Shown here: positions 1 through 8,501 of the stretch, piece after piece | Layout: every line of letters starts with the position of its first letter | Position numbering within the stretch: position 1 is the stretch's first letter | Assembly (NCBI GenBank): GCA_945903925.1 | Contig: CAMDPJ010000015.1 | Location: 1-19,285, forward strand | Direction of reading: 5' to 3' | DNA length: 19,285 bases | DNA from: Chryseobacterium gleum | GTDB taxonomy: Bacteria > Bacteroidota > Bacteroidia > Flavobacteriales_C > GCA-002722245 | The notes under the pieces: model-generated | Told to the model about the DNA's origin: nothing | Seen by the model: only the letters and a program-made list of their open reading frames with translations | The model's database searches: none | Program-made: the position numbers and the translations under genes

Positions 1-909
1 CACCGCACATTGGTCCATCAAACGGATAAAAATATCCATTGGCAAATTTTTAAAGATATGAAGCCACTCATCTGGCTTATTCTTTTCACGAAATGTTCTT
101 ATTTCCTTAGATATTTCGTCGCTACCGGCATCGGCATTTGGCCATAATAATATAGTAGGCATTTTTAACTCATTTAATGCCGCCAAAACTTCTCTCATAT
201 TGCGACGATTCTCATCAAATTCGGTTGTAACAGGATGTTGCATCACCAAAAGAAACTTATCGTTATTCACCGAAAAATTCTCAGAACCTACGCCCTTGTG
301 CTTCAACCAAAATTCCTTTTCGTCTATTTTATTTCCTTTCCTGTTCGAATCGATAATTGCCTTTACTTCATCTATACGAGGACAACCAACATTAAAAACA
401 TGTTCTGGTCTTTCTCCTAATTTGATAATACGCTGGCGCGCATCTTCATTGGCAGGGAAATGAATATGTGCAAATTTGGTAACAGCATGACGAATCGACT
501 CATCAATGGTTCCGCTTACTTCTCCTCCCATGGTATGAACCAAATGAATATTAAGATAAGCTGCAGCAATAGTAGTTGACATGGTTTCAAAACGATCTCC
601 TACTGTAATTACCATATCAGGTTTATAATTCATAAAAATATCGGTGAGTTTCATTACACCTAAACCAGTACTTAAAGCCATAGTTTCAGGAGTTTCCCCC
701 TCTACCAGCATATAATACTTTGCAGTGATTTCAAATCCTTCACTTTCAATCAAATTTACCGACTTTCCAAATTTATCCAACAAAGTGGCCGCACCAGCAT
801 AAACCTGAAGCTCAACTTTATCATTCTTTTTCAATTCACGCATTACTGATTTGATGCTTGCGTAGTTGGCACGAGAACCTAAAACTACTCCGATTTTTCT
901 TTTGCTCAT
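1..909 (-). CDS. Hydrolysing UDP/GDP-GlcNAc-type 2-epimerase (NeuC/LegG family), 3' end cut by window edge
   Basis: The reading frame is open from an ATG at 909 to the window edge, giving 303 residues. The family is usually about 370-390 residues, so some 70-85 C-terminal residues lie outside. By family, it hydrolyses an NDP-2-acetamido sugar with C2 inversion to release a ManNAc-type sugar, the substrate of a NeuB-type synthase. Visible signatures are an N-terminal Rossmann start IGVVLGSRANY (6-16), GDRFETM (104-110, with D105), GGEVSGTIDESIRHAVTK (128-145, with E130, E137 and H141), and QHPVTTEF (224-231). This pattern is NeuC/LegG-like rather than WecB-like. It is the last visible gene of the long minus operon, 66 bases after the dioxygenase gene, the largest gap in that operon. 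Whether it acts on UDP-GlcNAc, UDP-bacillosamine or a GDP sugar cannot be read from the sequence. Confidence 0.88.
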   Translation of the reverse strand, partial: MSKRKIGVVLGSRANYASIKSVMRELKKNDKVELQVYAGAATLLDKFGKSVNLIESEGFEITAKYYMLVEGETPETMALSTGLGVMKLTDIFMNYKPDMVITVGDRFETMSTTIAAAYLNIHLVHTMGGEVSGTIDESIRHAVTKFAHIHFPANEDARQRIIKLGERPEHVFNVGCPRIDEVKAIIDSNRKGNKIDEKEFWLKHKGVGSENFSVNNDKFLLVMQHPVTTEFDENRRNMREVLAALNELKMPTILLWPNADAGSDEISKEIRTFREKNKPDEWLHIFKNLPMDIFIRLMDQCAV

Positions 910-975
910 TTTTAAATATTTCTTGTCTGGATGCGAATATAAGTTTCTATGTGTTGTGTTAACAGTATTTCCAAA

Positions 976-1755
976 CTATTCTCTTACATCGAAAAAATTA
1001 CCCATGATCAGCCTACTGTCTTCTTCTAATGCCGTTCCACGATGCAAGCCTCTTGTATCTGTTAATATCAAGGTTCCTGCGGGAGCTGCACAAATCACTT
1101 TTTCGTAATTACCATTTCTCAAAATTTCTTCTATCTCGCTATCCTTATAATACCCATAAGTACCTTTCTTACCATCTCTAAAATACTCAAACTCCTTATT
1201 AATTCTCCAAGCATCTGTAGCGTTGTGCGACTTTTTCACGTAAACAAAAGGCGCGTTCTTTTCGTTTACATCCGTTAAATAAACAAATGCTTTAAATCGG
1301 TGCCTCCAATCATCAAAATGAAAATCATCAGCAATAGATTTTTTTCCGGGCTCGGGTTTTAACTCAACCATTCTTTGATACGACTTTACAAAAGGAGAAA
1401 CATATGCCTTGGCAACTTCATTAATCATTTCATTCTCGAAAAAAAAATTTGATGCAGGAGAAACTTCATCTATCTGCATTAAGCGATAAACACCATATTC
1501 TTCAAACCGGGCATTTTTCTTGTCGCCTTTATATATTCCTTTTTGCAATTCTATTAATGATGGCTCAACTTCCTTTCTAATATTTTGAATTATTTCAGGC
1601 GACAAAAAATTAGGTTGAACATACAGGCCATCTCTTTCTATAGTTTTTAAAACATCTTTATGCTTTGTTAACGCAGAATTTACCTGGTATTTGGTATAAT
1701 GCTTTTTCTTGGCGCGTTTAAAAGCATGAAATTTAATATTAAAGAAATGATTCAT
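976..1755 (-). CDS. PhyH-like Fe(II)/2-oxoglutarate dioxygenase
   Basis: This 259-residue protein has the layout of phytanoyl-CoA dioxygenase (PhyH) family oxygenases, which hydroxylate a substrate using Fe(II), O2 and 2-oxoglutarate. The metal triad is visible: H146-x-D148 in DFHFDDW and distal H238 in GLHRG. R248 (in DSRLIM), ten residues later, is placed to bind the 2-oxoglutarate carboxylate. No signal peptide or membrane segment is seen; the first 20 residues are very basic. The ATG at 1755 lies 10 bases after the NeuB gene stop, so the two are co-transcribed. Context suggests it hydroxylates a sugar, nucleotide-sugar or lipid-linked glycan intermediate of this locus, but the substrate is inference only. 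All active-site residues are intact, so it is probably functional. Confidence 0.8.
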   Translation of the reverse strand: MNHFFNIKFHAFKRAKKKHYTKYQVNSALTKHKDVLKTIERDGLYVQPNFLSPEIIQNIRKEVEPSLIELQKGIYKGDKKNARFEEYGVYRLMQIDEVSPASNFFFENEMINEVAKAYVSPFVKSYQRMVELKPEPGKKSIADDFHFDDWRHRFKAFVYLTDVNEKNAPFVYVKKSHNATDAWRINKEFEYFRDGKKGTYGYYKDSEIEEILRNGNYEKVICAAPAGTLILTDTRGLHRGTALEEDSRLIMGNFFDVRE

Positions 1756-1765
1756 AATAGTTTAT

Positions 1766-2767
1766 TTAAGCAAAATCCTCTCTTTTAAACTGGTAATCTT
1801 TAGAGACTGACTTCTTTAGTTTTTTACCAAAAAAACTTTTGTATTCCCTAGCCCGAATTCCATCACCCGGTTTCTTGTAAGCAAAATCAGCCTCAGTTAA
1901 AACTGTTCCCGCATCAATTGCTCGAGCAGAAACAATAGATTTTTCGAAAACAAATTTCATATTGTTTAGGCCTTCATCTAAACTCTTATCTCGTTTAGTA
2001 CTTAGAGCTAACTCGGCCATTCTTATATCCTCTACCAAACGTTTAAACTCAGCAGGTTCAGTAGAGTTTTTAGCGTCACTTCCATAGGCCAAAGTTGAAA
2101 GCGTAAAGTGCTTCTCCACGATCACAGCACCTAAAATTACTGCTGCTATTGGCACTGCAGAACCTAATGTATGATCGGAAAATCCAACGGGCACACCAAA
2201 CTTCTCTTTCATTTCTAACATGATATTTAATCCGGCTTTTTCTGGCGGACAAGGATATTCGCTGGTACACTGCAACATCACTAAATCTGCGCACCCGTTT
2301 TCCTTAAGCGTATTTACCGCCTCTTCCATCTCTTCCCAAGTATTCATACCACTGCTCAAAATTACCTTTTTACCAGTCCTTGCAACTCTCTCTAACAAAG
2401 GTAAATTGGTTACTTCACCGCTGGGTATTTTAAAAGCCGGAATTCCTATTTCATCTAATAATTCCACTGCCTCAATAGAGAAAGGAGACGAAATAAAATC
2501 TTTACCGCAATCTACTTCGCAATACCTCTTAAGTTCTGCCCATTGGGCTTTGGTAAAACCTGTTCTATCAAAGTATTGCTTTCGTGTTTCGTCTTTAAAA
2601 TATGGAGGGTTTGGGGCATTTGGTAAACTTTCAGCATCAAAAATATGCGTTTGAAATTTTACACAATCTACACCACATTCGGCCGCTGCTTTAATCATAC
2701 ACTTCGCCAACCCTACCGATCCCTCGTGTGTATTTCCTATTTCCGCAATAATGTATACTTTACTCAT
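1766..2767 (-). CDS. NeuB-family nonulosonic acid synthase (divergent, first of two)
   Basis: The 333-residue protein belongs to the NeuB/LegI/PseI family, which condenses phosphoenolpyruvate with a ManNAc-type six-carbon sugar to make a nine-carbon 2-keto acid. The N-terminal TIM barrel starts with YIIAEIGNTHEG (5-16) and VKFQT (36-40). The metal-binding histidines are present in SDHT (H199) and EKHFT (H220). An antifreeze-like SAF domain occupies about 273-333 with GDGIR at 301-305. In the substrate loop the usual GPDH(K)xS of NeuB/LegI is replaced by GSDAKNS (229-235), so it is a different subtype from the synthase at 10121-11176. Six bases separate it from the methyltransferase stop upstream, and the dioxygenase follows after 10 bases. 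The exact product is not determinable; a PseI-like or other substrate is possible. Confidence 0.88.
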   Translation of the reverse strand: MSKVYIIAEIGNTHEGSVGLAKCMIKAAAECGVDCVKFQTHIFDAESLPNAPNPPYFKDETRKQYFDRTGFTKAQWAELKRYCEVDCGKDFISSPFSIEAVELLDEIGIPAFKIPSGEVTNLPLLERVARTGKKVILSSGMNTWEEMEEAVNTLKENGCADLVMLQCTSEYPCPPEKAGLNIMLEMKEKFGVPVGFSDHTLGSAVPIAAVILGAVIVEKHFTLSTLAYGSDAKNSTEPAEFKRLVEDIRMAELALSTKRDKSLDEGLNNMKFVFEKSIVSARAIDAGTVLTEADFAYKKPGDGIRAREYKSFFGKKLKKSVSKDYQFKREDFA

Positions 2768-2773
2768 AATTTT

Positions 2774-3511
2774 CTATTTAATCTTTTTAGCCACAAAAAG
2801 ATATTTGCTGTACAACCGATCCTCCTTACCCTTTGATCGATTATCGAAATAAGAATATAAATTGAATTTGAAATATAACTTATTTACCAATTTCCAAAAA
2901 CGGGTATAACTTTTACTTCTCTTCTTGTTTAGAAAATATCTGTTGTCATAATAGTCGTAGGCATGAATCTCTAACAGTTCTGCACCAAATTCTGCAAACA
3001 TCTTCTTCGCTTCTTCTCTTGTAAACCCCTGACTAAACTCATACTGTCCAAATAGCGGATTTGTGGCACTAATATGTTCTTTATTGACTAAATCCACTAT
3101 TAAAATTCCGCCCACTTTCAGAGATTTAATCAGTTGCTTTACTACTAAATCAGAATCTTTAAAGGCAAATAAGGCATTCAAACTTGTAATAACATCAAAC
3201 TCATTGTTAAAAGGCATATCAAAAAGGTCGCCTTGTATTGTTTCGATACCCAATTTTTTATTGTGCGCTAAAAAGGCAGGACTCCTATCAAAACCATACA
3301 TATGATTGGTCTTTAACTCCTTTGTAATCCTTCCGGAACCAATTGGGGCATCTAACCATTTCAATTCCGGCTTTAAAAACCTTGATATTATTTCTATTTG
3401 CTGTCTATGCTTTATATTTTTCTCAAAACGGTTAAAAAATTTAAGATGATAACTTTGAACATCTTTTTCTTCAAAATCTTCTACCCACTTGTTCGTGTAT
3501 TCAATATTCAT
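2774..3511 (-). CDS. Class I SAM-dependent methyltransferase
   Basis: The 245-residue protein has a Rossmann-type SAM methyltransferase core. Motif I is LDAPIGSGR (53-61), the acidic residue ending strand 2 is D75 in YGFDRS, motif II-like GDLFDMPF follows at 94-101, and FDVITSLNALF (105-115) is the strand-4 region. The C-terminal 60 residues are Tyr/Phe/Lys-rich and fit no domain I recognise. Its ATG overlaps the flippase stop by one base (TAATG), so translation is probably coupled. In this locus it may O- or N-methylate a sugar of the glycan. No sequence feature fixes the acceptor, so that role is inferred from position only. Confidence 0.8.
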   Translation of the reverse strand: MNIEYTNKWVEDFEEKDVQSYHLKFFNRFEKNIKHRQQIEIISRFLKPELKWLDAPIGSGRITKELKTNHMYGFDRSPAFLAHNKKLGIETIQGDLFDMPFNNEFDVITSLNALFAFKDSDLVVKQLIKSLKVGGILIVDLVNKEHISATNPLFGQYEFSQGFTREEAKKMFAEFGAELLEIHAYDYYDNRYFLNKKRSKSYTRFWKLVNKLYFKFNLYSYFDNRSKGKEDRLYSKYLFVAKKIK

Positions 3512-4968
3512 TATTCCTTCTTAAATATATGTTTTACCTTCTGTAAATTTATGATTTTAAATTTTAAAAACACAATACTGATAATTACAAGTAAAATTAC
3601 TTTAATTGTTGTTACTATTAATTGATTATCAAGTGTTTGATGTAAAAAATAGACCAAAGAAATGATAGAGTAACACAGAACTACAGACAGCCAAAAAAGT
3701 TTATCGTTAATAGGAATAAAAACAACTTTTTTGGAGAAAATTCTTATCACCAAAAAAGTAGTAAAAAATGCAGCTACTGTAGCGAAAATAGCTCCGTAAA
3801 TTCCAATTATTGGTATTAAAGTAAAATTTACGATAATATTAACCACTGCTGCGCATAAAGTAGCCAAGGTAATATACCATGTTTTCTTTTGATAGACTAT
3901 CCCCATAGTAGAAAAATTGTATAGTGCTCGAAATAAAAAACTAGTGCACAATAATGGTATCATCGGCCACACCGCATAATAATCTTTAGTAAATGCCATT
4001 CTCACAATTTCTTCAGAAAACAAAGCCACCACAACAATAGAAAAAGTAACCAAAGCAACTACAATTTCAGATGTTTTGTAACTTTCTTGAATGGCTTGTT
4101 GAGGATTGATTTTAAATGTTTTGTAAAAATGTGGAACATAAGCTTCATTGATTTGATTAACCAAAGTTTTCATTACGAATGCTATTTTATCGGCTAAAGC
4201 ATATAGGCCAATAGCTCCTAAAGTAATGGTAATAGGCACATATTTTTCGAGTATTATCCTGTCGGAATACATGAAAATAAAATTTGATAATGAGTGAATG
4301 ATTAAAGGAAGTGAAAAAAGCAATGGTTCCTTTACATACGAATAATCAAAAGTCAAAATAAAGTACTCTTTGTTGTACCAATAATAAACCAAAAGCGACA
4401 ATGACGAACTTAATAGCGTTGCCTCCATCATGCCATACGCTCCTCTTTCCAAAACAACAACTTCTACTATGGTAATTAAAATCGAAACCAAGAGCAAAGA
4501 CACCGACAAAAACATATATTCTTTAGCCTTTTCTCGCATTCTGATTAAAAATGTTTGAGCACCAGCTAATACATTCACCGCGGAAATTAAAACCGTAATC
4601 TCAAATAAATCATAGTACTGCGTAGGCGTATTTGGAAATACTGATTGCAAAACAAAAGGAAGTGAAAAATAGATTATTGCACCCGAAACGCTCAATATCA
4701 CCATAAGAAAAAGGAAAATAGAACTTAAGTACTTTTTAACTTCATTGCCTTCATAATCCACAAAAAAACGATAAATAGAGCTATGCAACTGCAAACTCAT
4801 CAGTATGGGTAAAAAAGCGCCAAACGACTGCGCCAAAGTGATCACTCCATAATCTTCTGTATTCAAATATCGAGTATATAGGGGCAAGGTGCCAATACTA
4901 ATAACATATGGCAAAAAAGAAGCTACAAGATAAAATGCTGCATTCTTCGCTACTTTACTGCTGCTCAT
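3511..4968 (-). CDS. Wzx-type polysaccharide flippase (MOP superfamily)
   Basis: This 485-residue, strongly hydrophobic protein has about 12-14 predicted membrane helices and the N-terminal pattern of oligosaccharide flippases, with SKVAKNAAFYLVASFLPY at 4-21 followed by LPLYTRYLNTEDYG. It also has the family-typical central stretch with YSDRIILEKY. Such proteins move undecaprenyl-linked repeat units across the inner membrane to the periplasm. The ATG overlaps the stop of the upstream putative glycosyltransferase as ATGA, and its own stop overlaps the methyltransferase start. Together with the Wza- and Wzz-like genes in the same operon, it points to a Wzx/Wzy-type glycan assembly route. No Wzy polymerase is seen in the window. 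The gene symbol is withheld because wzx names are applied by role, not by sequence. Confidence 0.88.
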   Translation of the reverse strand: MSSSKVAKNAAFYLVASFLPYVISIGTLPLYTRYLNTEDYGVITLAQSFGAFLPILMSLQLHSSIYRFFVDYEGNEVKKYLSSIFLFLMVILSVSGAIIYFSLPFVLQSVFPNTPTQYYDLFEITVLISAVNVLAGAQTFLIRMREKAKEYMFLSVSLLLVSILITIVEVVVLERGAYGMMEATLLSSSLSLLVYYWYNKEYFILTFDYSYVKEPLLFSLPLIIHSLSNFIFMYSDRIILEKYVPITITLGAIGLYALADKIAFVMKTLVNQINEAYVPHFYKTFKINPQQAIQESYKTSEIVVALVTFSIVVVALFSEEIVRMAFTKDYYAVWPMIPLLCTSFLFRALYNFSTMGIVYQKKTWYITLATLCAAVVNIIVNFTLIPIIGIYGAIFATVAAFFTTFLVIRIFSKKVVFIPINDKLFWLSVVLCYSIISLVYFLHQTLDNQLIVTTIKVILLVIISIVFLKFKIINLQKVKHIFKKE

Positions 4969-6371
4969 ATAGTATACAATAATTGAATGTAACGATTGAT
5001 AGTCTTTCCATCAAATATCTCTGGGCCCGACAATCTTTTATAATCCCGTTTAAGAACAGCGTTATCACGTTGAATGTTTTGCACCAAAATCAACAACTCT
5101 TCATTATTCAAAGCATATTTCACCGATTCCAAATCATCAAACATTTTATGTTTCATCATTGTAAAATCAACCACTATAGTCTGTATGCCGCATAAAACAG
5201 CCCAACGAATGGTGCCGGAATAACCAGCTAAAAAACAATCGGCAATAGGTAAAACATCAAATAACCTTTCTTCCAAAATCTTACATTGATAATCATTTTC
5301 TAAGAATTCGTACTGTTCCTTTCTCATCCTTGGATGCAAGGAAATCAAGATATTCTCTTTTCTTTGAGAAACTGCCGTTAATATGTCGTTTTGATATTTC
5401 CAATGACTAGGCCAATCCAACAAATCGTGCTCTGCTAGCTGCGGCAAAGCTAAAATCCAAATAGGCTTGCTGCTATCTAATTGATATTTTTGTGCAATTT
5501 TCTCTTTTATGCTATTACGGTCACTATAAATTGTAAAAAGAGCATCATAGGCATAATCACCTAAAAAAGAGAGTTTTTGAGACGATACTCCATTCTCAAT
5601 ATACCTCAATTTTGCTGCTTCTGAATCTAGCACAATATAGTCACTTACTCCGTTTCCTGTATACCAAGGATTAGAAGATAAAACTCCTAATTTCTTTAAA
5701 GCATAAAACACCGATGGTGCATAAAAAACATAATTTAAATCGTCATTCTTATAGCGCAAAAATTGATTTGGATACTGAACTTTAATAAGATTGTTAAGAA
5801 ATGGTCCGCGGGGAAATAATTGCATATATGCATTTCCCATTCTGAGCACCAAAGGCGCTTCTTCATGCGAATACACCAAGTAGGGAACTACAATTTTAAT
5901 CTTCTTTTGTTTACCTAATCTCAAAAAAGCGGGCTCGATTCCTAAATTTCTATCGCCATTGGTAATAATAATCTGTGCCTTAAATTTTTCATTTAATTTT
6001 TCAAGGAACAAATACTGATTTTGCCATAGCAAATACTGCGATTGAATAGCCCGGTATTCCTTCAATGGATAGACCAAATAAACATGCAAAAAAGCATATA
6101 TTTTTTTCCAAAAGGCATTGAATAAATTTGATTTTACCCCTATGGGTTCTTCTCTTAATTGATTTTCCTTTTTAAGGCTTCCTATCACTTCAAAATTAAA
6201 ACCGCTATTTTTTAATTTTGTGCAATAGCTTTCACCCAACTTGCCATCCATCACCAATAAAAAATTTAATGAAGGATCGGCTTTAAAAAGTAAAGTGCAA
6301 AAATTCAGCTGATCATTGAACCGATGCGTAGAATGTAAACAAACTAAAATATTAATTTTAGGAACCAACAC
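4965..6371 (-). CDS. Putative GT-B-like glycosyltransferase, candidate nonulosonate transferase
   Basis: I do not recognise a specific family in this 468-residue protein. It starts at GTG 6371, three bases after the cytidylyltransferase stop; the next in-frame ATG is residue 41 and would remove the first beta strand (INILVCLHS). There are no convincing membrane helices. The C-terminal half looks like a GT-B nucleotide-binding domain: IWILALPQ (304-311), ILISLHPRM (341-349) with the HP pair at 346-347, then DVLPIADCFLAGYSGT (372-387). An HP motif followed by a serine-bearing loop also occurs in bacterial sialyltransferases and polysialyltransferases, although it is found in other GT-B enzymes too. 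Position between the CMP-sugar synthetase and the flippase suits a transferase that adds the activated nonulosonic acid. That specific role is inference. ATGA overlap with the flippase gene. Confidence 0.6.
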   Translation of the reverse strand: MLVPKINILVCLHSTHRFNDQLNFCTLLFKADPSLNFLLVMDGKLGESYCTKLKNSGFNFEVIGSLKKENQLREEPIGVKSNLFNAFWKKIYAFLHVYLVYPLKEYRAIQSQYLLWQNQYLFLEKLNEKFKAQIIITNGDRNLGIEPAFLRLGKQKKIKIVVPYLVYSHEEAPLVLRMGNAYMQLFPRGPFLNNLIKVQYPNQFLRYKNDDLNYVFYAPSVFYALKKLGVLSSNPWYTGNGVSDYIVLDSEAAKLRYIENGVSSQKLSFLGDYAYDALFTIYSDRNSIKEKIAQKYQLDSSKPIWILALPQLAEHDLLDWPSHWKYQNDILTAVSQRKENILISLHPRMRKEQYEFLENDYQCKILEERLFDVLPIADCFLAGYSGTIRWAVLCGIQTIVVDFTMMKHKMFDDLESVKYALNNEELLILVQNIQRDNAVLKRDYKRLSGPEIFDGKTINRYIQLLYTI

Positions 6372-6374
6372 AAT

Positions 6375-7070
6375 CTACTTTTGTTTTGATAGAATAATCT
6401 CGCACAAATCCCAATCAATCATATCATCAATATCAACAGATGCAAGTTTATCCATTTCATATTTGAGCTTATTCTCCAAATCATCTAATCCCTTTATTCT
6501 CTTTAGTTTTTCAACATTGTAAACGTAAACCGCTCCATTCAATTGAAAAACTTTTGGAGCGTCCTGACGACGTAAAATATGTCCTGGTAACTTTTTCGTT
6601 TTTTGCAAAAAACTGCCCTCTTCTTCATACAATAAATAATACGGGTTGGCATCTGTTTCTTTCACTGAAATAACCAGATCTACATCGTCAGAGTACAAAG
6701 CTATCGCTTCTTTAACATGCGCAGCTGTGCGCAAAGGAGACGTTACCTGCAACACCACCAACAAATCGTAATAAACACCTTTACTTTCATAAAACTCAAT
6801 AGCGTGTTGAGCTACGGCGACCATAGATGCGGTATCGTTCGATAAATATTCGGGACGATAAAAAGGAATTTCTAAACCTAATTTTTTTCCAACTTCTGCT
6901 ATTTTTTCTGAATCGGTTGACAAACAAATATCTTTCAAATCGGCCATCTCAAGAGCTACATCAACAGTATATTGCAACAATGGTTTTCCATTCATCAATT
7001 TAATGTTCTTATCGATAATGCCTTTTGATCCAGCTCGGGCCGGAATTAGATATAATATTTTTTTACCCAT
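6375..7070 (-). CDS. CMP-nonulosonic acid synthetase (acylneuraminate cytidylyltransferase family)
   Basis: The 231-residue protein matches the NeuA/LegF/PseF family, which transfers CMP from CTP to the anomeric oxygen of a nonulosonic acid to give the donor for glycosyltransferases. Signatures are LIPARAGSKGI (8-18), KNIKLMNGKPLLQYT (21-35), LSTDSEKI (50-57), LQVTSPLRT (107-115), LNGAVYV (177-183) and the acidic C-terminal DIDDMIDWDL (213-222). Length is normal for the catalytic domain. It has no CBS domains, in contrast to CBS-bearing nucleotidyltransferases of some legionaminate loci; here a CBS pair is carried instead by the preceding aminotransferase. Its ATG overlaps the aminotransferase stop by 8 bases. 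The partner synthase is probably the gene at 10121-11176 in the same module. Leg, Pse or another sugar acid cannot be distinguished by eye. Confidence 0.9.
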   Translation of the reverse strand: MGKKILYLIPARAGSKGIIDKNIKLMNGKPLLQYTVDVALEMADLKDICLSTDSEKIAEVGKKLGLEIPFYRPEYLSNDTASMVAVAQHAIEFYESKGVYYDLLVVLQVTSPLRTAAHVKEAIALYSDDVDLVISVKETDANPYYLLYEEEGSFLQKTKKLPGHILRRQDAPKVFQLNGAVYVYNVEKLKRIKGLDDLENKLKYEMDKLASVDIDDMIDWDLCEIILSKQK

Positions 7071-8499
7071 TTACTTTCTGATATGATTTAAGTATTTCGT
7101 AAACTTTTCTTGGCGCCTCCTCAGTTAATTCTAATGAAGTAGGAAGGTTTAAACCTATTTCTGATAAACGTAAACAGTTTGTATTAGAAAATACATATTG
7201 CTTGTAAATATCCATTTTACTTAAAGGATAGAAGAAAGGACGAACATCAACACGAGCCTCTTTTAATTTTTGAATGAGTTCTTCTCTATCAATTTTATGC
7301 ACCAAAATACTCACCAACCATGTGATTTTCTCTCGATTGGGCAAATCGATTCTTTGCAACTCAATAAAATCGAATTCAGATAGTCTTTTTCTATATTCAA
7401 ATTCTAACAATCTTCTTTGTTCTAAAATATCTTCAATTCTTTCTACCTGCGCTACACCAATGGCTGCCTGCAAATTGGTCATTCTGTAGTTGTATCCTAT
7501 TACTTCGTGATAGTACTTTTGATCTTTCTTCATACCATGGTCTCGCAATACTTTCATTTTCATGGTTAACTCATCACTGTTTGTTGTACACATTCCTCCT
7601 TCTCCTGTAGTTATAACCTTATTCGCGAAAAATGAAAAACAACCAATATCACCTATTGAACCTACGCGCTCTCCTTTAAATCTGGCACCATGCGCTTCTG
7701 CGCAATCCTCAATAACATACAAATTATGCTTTTTTGCCAAAGCCATAATAGCTCCCATATCGCACGCTTGCCCATAGAGATGAACCGGTATGATGGCTTT
7801 TGTTCTGGCAGTAATAGCTTTCTCGATTTCGTTTGGATCGATACACCACCCATCTTTTTCCACATCAACGATTACAGGTGTTGCTCCTGCATGTAAAACA
7901 GTATTGATAGTAGCGGCAAAAGTCAAATCGGGCACAATCACCTCGTCTCCGGGTCCTACGCCTAATGCAAGCAAAGCCAAATGAATTGCCACGGTACCAT
8001 TCGAAACAGCAATACCATTTTTAGCACCACAAAATTGTGCAAAATTAGTCTCAAAAATTTCGATGTAGCTTCCTGTACTTGATATCCATGTTGACAAAAA
8101 AGCCTCCACCAAATACTTGAATTCGTTACCTTTTAAACTTGGTGCAGCTACAGGAATTTGAAATAAATCGTCGCGATGAAAATAATCCACCAAAACAAAA
8201 TTTTCATCTACAATTGGGAGAATTTTAACCTTTGAACTCAACTTACTGAGTCGAATACTATTACTTTCAGCAGTTGTGGAAAAAGCACATTCTTTATTGT
8301 AATAATTTTGAATTTGATCATTCAATTCAACTTGATTCAATAATGCTCTTCTAATATCGCCATCTGTTAATACTCCTAAGAGCTTATCCGATTGGTTTAC
8401 GATAAAAATTATCCCCTTTGTGTTTTGGTTAATTTTTGCGAGCACATCAAACAGCGTAGCTGTTTCATGGCATTTAAATATCTCAATACTTTTATTCAT
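7063..8499 (-). CDS. CBS-domain pair fused to DegT/DnrJ/EryC1-type sugar aminotransferase
   Basis: This 478-residue protein has two parts. Residues 1-115 form a CBS-domain pair with the tell-tale LGVLTDGDIRRALL (41-54) and a shorter second repeat ending near YFHRDDLF (106-113). Residues 120-478 form a PLP-dependent fold-type-I nucleotide-sugar aminotransferase (LegC/PglE/perosamine-synthase-like). It contains SNGTVAIHLALLALG (166-180), D265 in IEDCAEAHG for the PLP ring nitrogen, and SFFANKVITTGEGGM (289-303) with K294 as the PLP Schiff-base lysine. The lysine makes it an aminotransferase, not a ColD-type dehydratase in which this residue is His. It probably places an amino group at C4 of a 4-keto-6-deoxy sugar. 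The CBS pair may sense a nucleotide. The fusion is continuous with no internal stop; two bases separate it from the upstream gene. Confidence 0.9.
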   Translation of the reverse strand: MNKSIEIFKCHETATLFDVLAKINQNTKGIIFIVNQSDKLLGVLTDGDIRRALLNQVELNDQIQNYYNKECAFSTTAESNSIRLSKLSSKVKILPIVDENFVLVDYFHRDDLFQIPVAAPSLKGNEFKYLVEAFLSTWISSTGSYIEIFETNFAQFCGAKNGIAVSNGTVAIHLALLALGVGPGDEVIVPDLTFAATINTVLHAGATPVIVDVEKDGWCIDPNEIEKAITARTKAIIPVHLYGQACDMGAIMALAKKHNLYVIEDCAEAHGARFKGERVGSIGDIGCFSFFANKVITTGEGGMCTTNSDELTMKMKVLRDHGMKKDQKYYHEVIGYNYRMTNLQAAIGVAQVERIEDILEQRRLLEFEYRKRLSEFDFIELQRIDLPNREKITWLVSILVHKIDREELIQKLKEARVDVRPFFYPLSKMDIYKQYVFSNTNCLRLSEIGLNLPTSLELTEEAPRKVYEILKSYQKVNG

Positions 8500-8501
8500 G
8501 T

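Noticed and set aside
910..975. Possible internal promoter before the 2-epimerase gene
   Set aside because: The 66-base gap contains a weak TATATTCG-like element at 934-941, but the nearest TTG (972-974) is 30 bases upstream of it, too far for the Bacteroidetes pattern.
200..2836. Plus-strand open frames opposite the epimerase, dioxygenase and NeuB genes
   Set aside because: They are antisense to genes with clear family motifs, have low-complexity translations and no recognisable domains.
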